The notes below the pieces were generated by a model that saw only the letters and a program-made list of their open reading frames with translations, searched no databases and had not been told where the DNA came from. Shown one piece after another: positions 14,874 through 15,134 of a DNA stretch of 15,134 nt. Positions within the stretch are counted from its first letter, which is position 1, and the number at the start of each line of letters is the position of its first letter. Source of the stretch: Clostridiales bacterium (GTDB lineage: Bacteria; Bacillota; Clostridia; Oscillospirales; Acutalibacteraceae). The translations under genes and the position numbers were made by a program. The DNA lies in NCBI GenBank assembly GCA_019416395.1, contig DXXH01000014.1:22594-37727 (forward strand), given 5' to 3'.

Positions 14874-15002
14874 TTATTTTTCTTCTAAATAGGACTGTTC
14901 TTTCAACAGCCTGCCAATTTCTACCGCCGCAGCAAAACATTGATCCCCCACAGTGCAGCCCAGCTGGGGAAGGCTTCGAGCGTCCCACTGGGGAGCGTCC
15001 AA
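14874..15002 (-). CDS. Short ORF (about 42 codons) in the isomerase leader, or remnant of a lost gene
   Basis: A frame that stays open from about 15070 ends at TAA 14874-14876, 15 bp before the isomerase start. The first usable start is a TTG at 15000-15002, giving a 42-residue peptide beginning MDAPQWDARSLPQLG and ending LLKEQSYLEEK. No good ribosome binding site precedes it. Residues such as LPQLGCTVGDQ...AAAVEIGRLL faintly recall the end of a LacI-type sugar-binding domain, but this is only an impression. In-frame TGA codons upstream exclude a longer protein in this frame. It may be a leader peptide, a decayed 3' end, or not coding. Confidence 0.3.
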   Translation of the reverse strand: MDAPQWDARSLPQLGCTVGDQCFAAAVEIGRLLKEQSYLEEK

Positions 15003-15041
15003 GTTATCCGCCGCGAAAAGAAGAAGTTCCTTCTGAAAATA

Positions 15042-15063
15042 TTTTGTCCATTGTAGGACAAAA
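15042..15063. promoter_or_regulatory. Palindromic operator candidate overlapping a -10 box
   Basis: TTTTGTCC and GGACAAAA flank six bases, a perfect 8+8 bp inverted repeat. Its centre is exactly the -10 hexamer of the minus-strand promoter, the position where a repressor dimer would block RNA polymerase. I do not recognise a regulator family for this sequence. Confidence 0.6.
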
Positions 15064-15078
15064 CAAAATCAGAGTCAA
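15050..15078 (-). promoter_or_regulatory. Predicted promoter for the isomerase transcript
   Basis: On the minus strand TTGACT (15073-15078) and TACAAT (15050-15055), each a 5/6 match, are 17 bp apart. The start point would be near 15043, leaving a leader of about 185 nt before the isomerase that contains the short ORF. No other gene lies between. From 15079 to the right edge I see no gene; AAGAAGGAAA at the extreme end could be a ribosome binding site for a plus-strand gene starting outside the window. Confidence 0.68.
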
Positions 15079-15134
15079 GAGGACACTCCAAAAACCCGGA
15101 AACTTTTCCACCGCTCCGCCGGAAAAGAAGGAAA

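Noticed and set aside
14731..14988. 85-codon minus-strand frame overlapping the isomerase start
   Set aside because: It overlaps the isomerase in another frame, has no ribosome binding site and no domain character.

Overview
The window reads as chromosomal DNA of an anaerobic, moderately GC-rich Firmicute of class Clostridia. The evidence is a six-gene Rnf operon in the clostridial order C-D-G-E-A-B, AGGAGG-type ribosome binding sites, sigma-A-like promoters and frequent TTG/GTG starts. An Oscillospirales (Ruminococcaceae-like) relative is my inference only; no marker gene fixes the taxon. I see no insertion sequence, phage gene, CRISPR array, tRNA or rRNA.

Layout. From the left edge to 7008 all genes lie on the minus strand, so transcription order is right to left. 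The order is typA (ribosome-associated GTPase, with its own promoter near 7112-7140); a 563-residue fusion of a DEDDh exonuclease, a zinc ribbon and a PgeF/YlmD domain; a PflX-like radical SAM protein whose start overlaps the fusion's stop (ATGA); a DUF4091/GH123-like glycosidase; and an M18 aminopeptidase that runs off the left edge. Gaps are 38 bp or less except for about 90 bp ahead of the glycosidase, which holds a perfect 10-bp hairpin.

From 7237 to 13871 the genes lie on the plus strand: a MATE-family exporter, then rnfC, rnfD, rnfG, rnfE, rnfA and rnfB. Together the Rnf subunits form the membrane ferredoxin:NAD+ oxidoreductase that couples electron transfer from reduced ferredoxin to export of Na+ or H+. 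The iron-sulfur cysteines of RnfB and RnfC, the paired cysteines of RnfA and RnfE, and the flavinylation threonines of RnfD and RnfG are all visible. The flavin transferase ApbE that must modify RnfD and RnfG is not in the window. A promoter precedes rnfC, a hairpin follows that promoter directly, a long hairpin separates rnfC from rnfD, and a strong terminator closes the operon.

Convergent to the Rnf operon is a minus-strand sugar phosphate isomerase/epimerase-like gene with its own terminator. Upstream of it are a short ORF of about 42 codons and a good promoter whose -10 box lies inside a perfect 8+8 bp palindrome, the clearest sign of specific regulation here.

Most of the window is ordinary core metabolism. 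The least ordinary items are the exonuclease-Zn ribbon-PgeF fusion, the palindromic operator with its leader ORF at the right edge, and several unassigned RNA hairpins around and inside the rnf operon.
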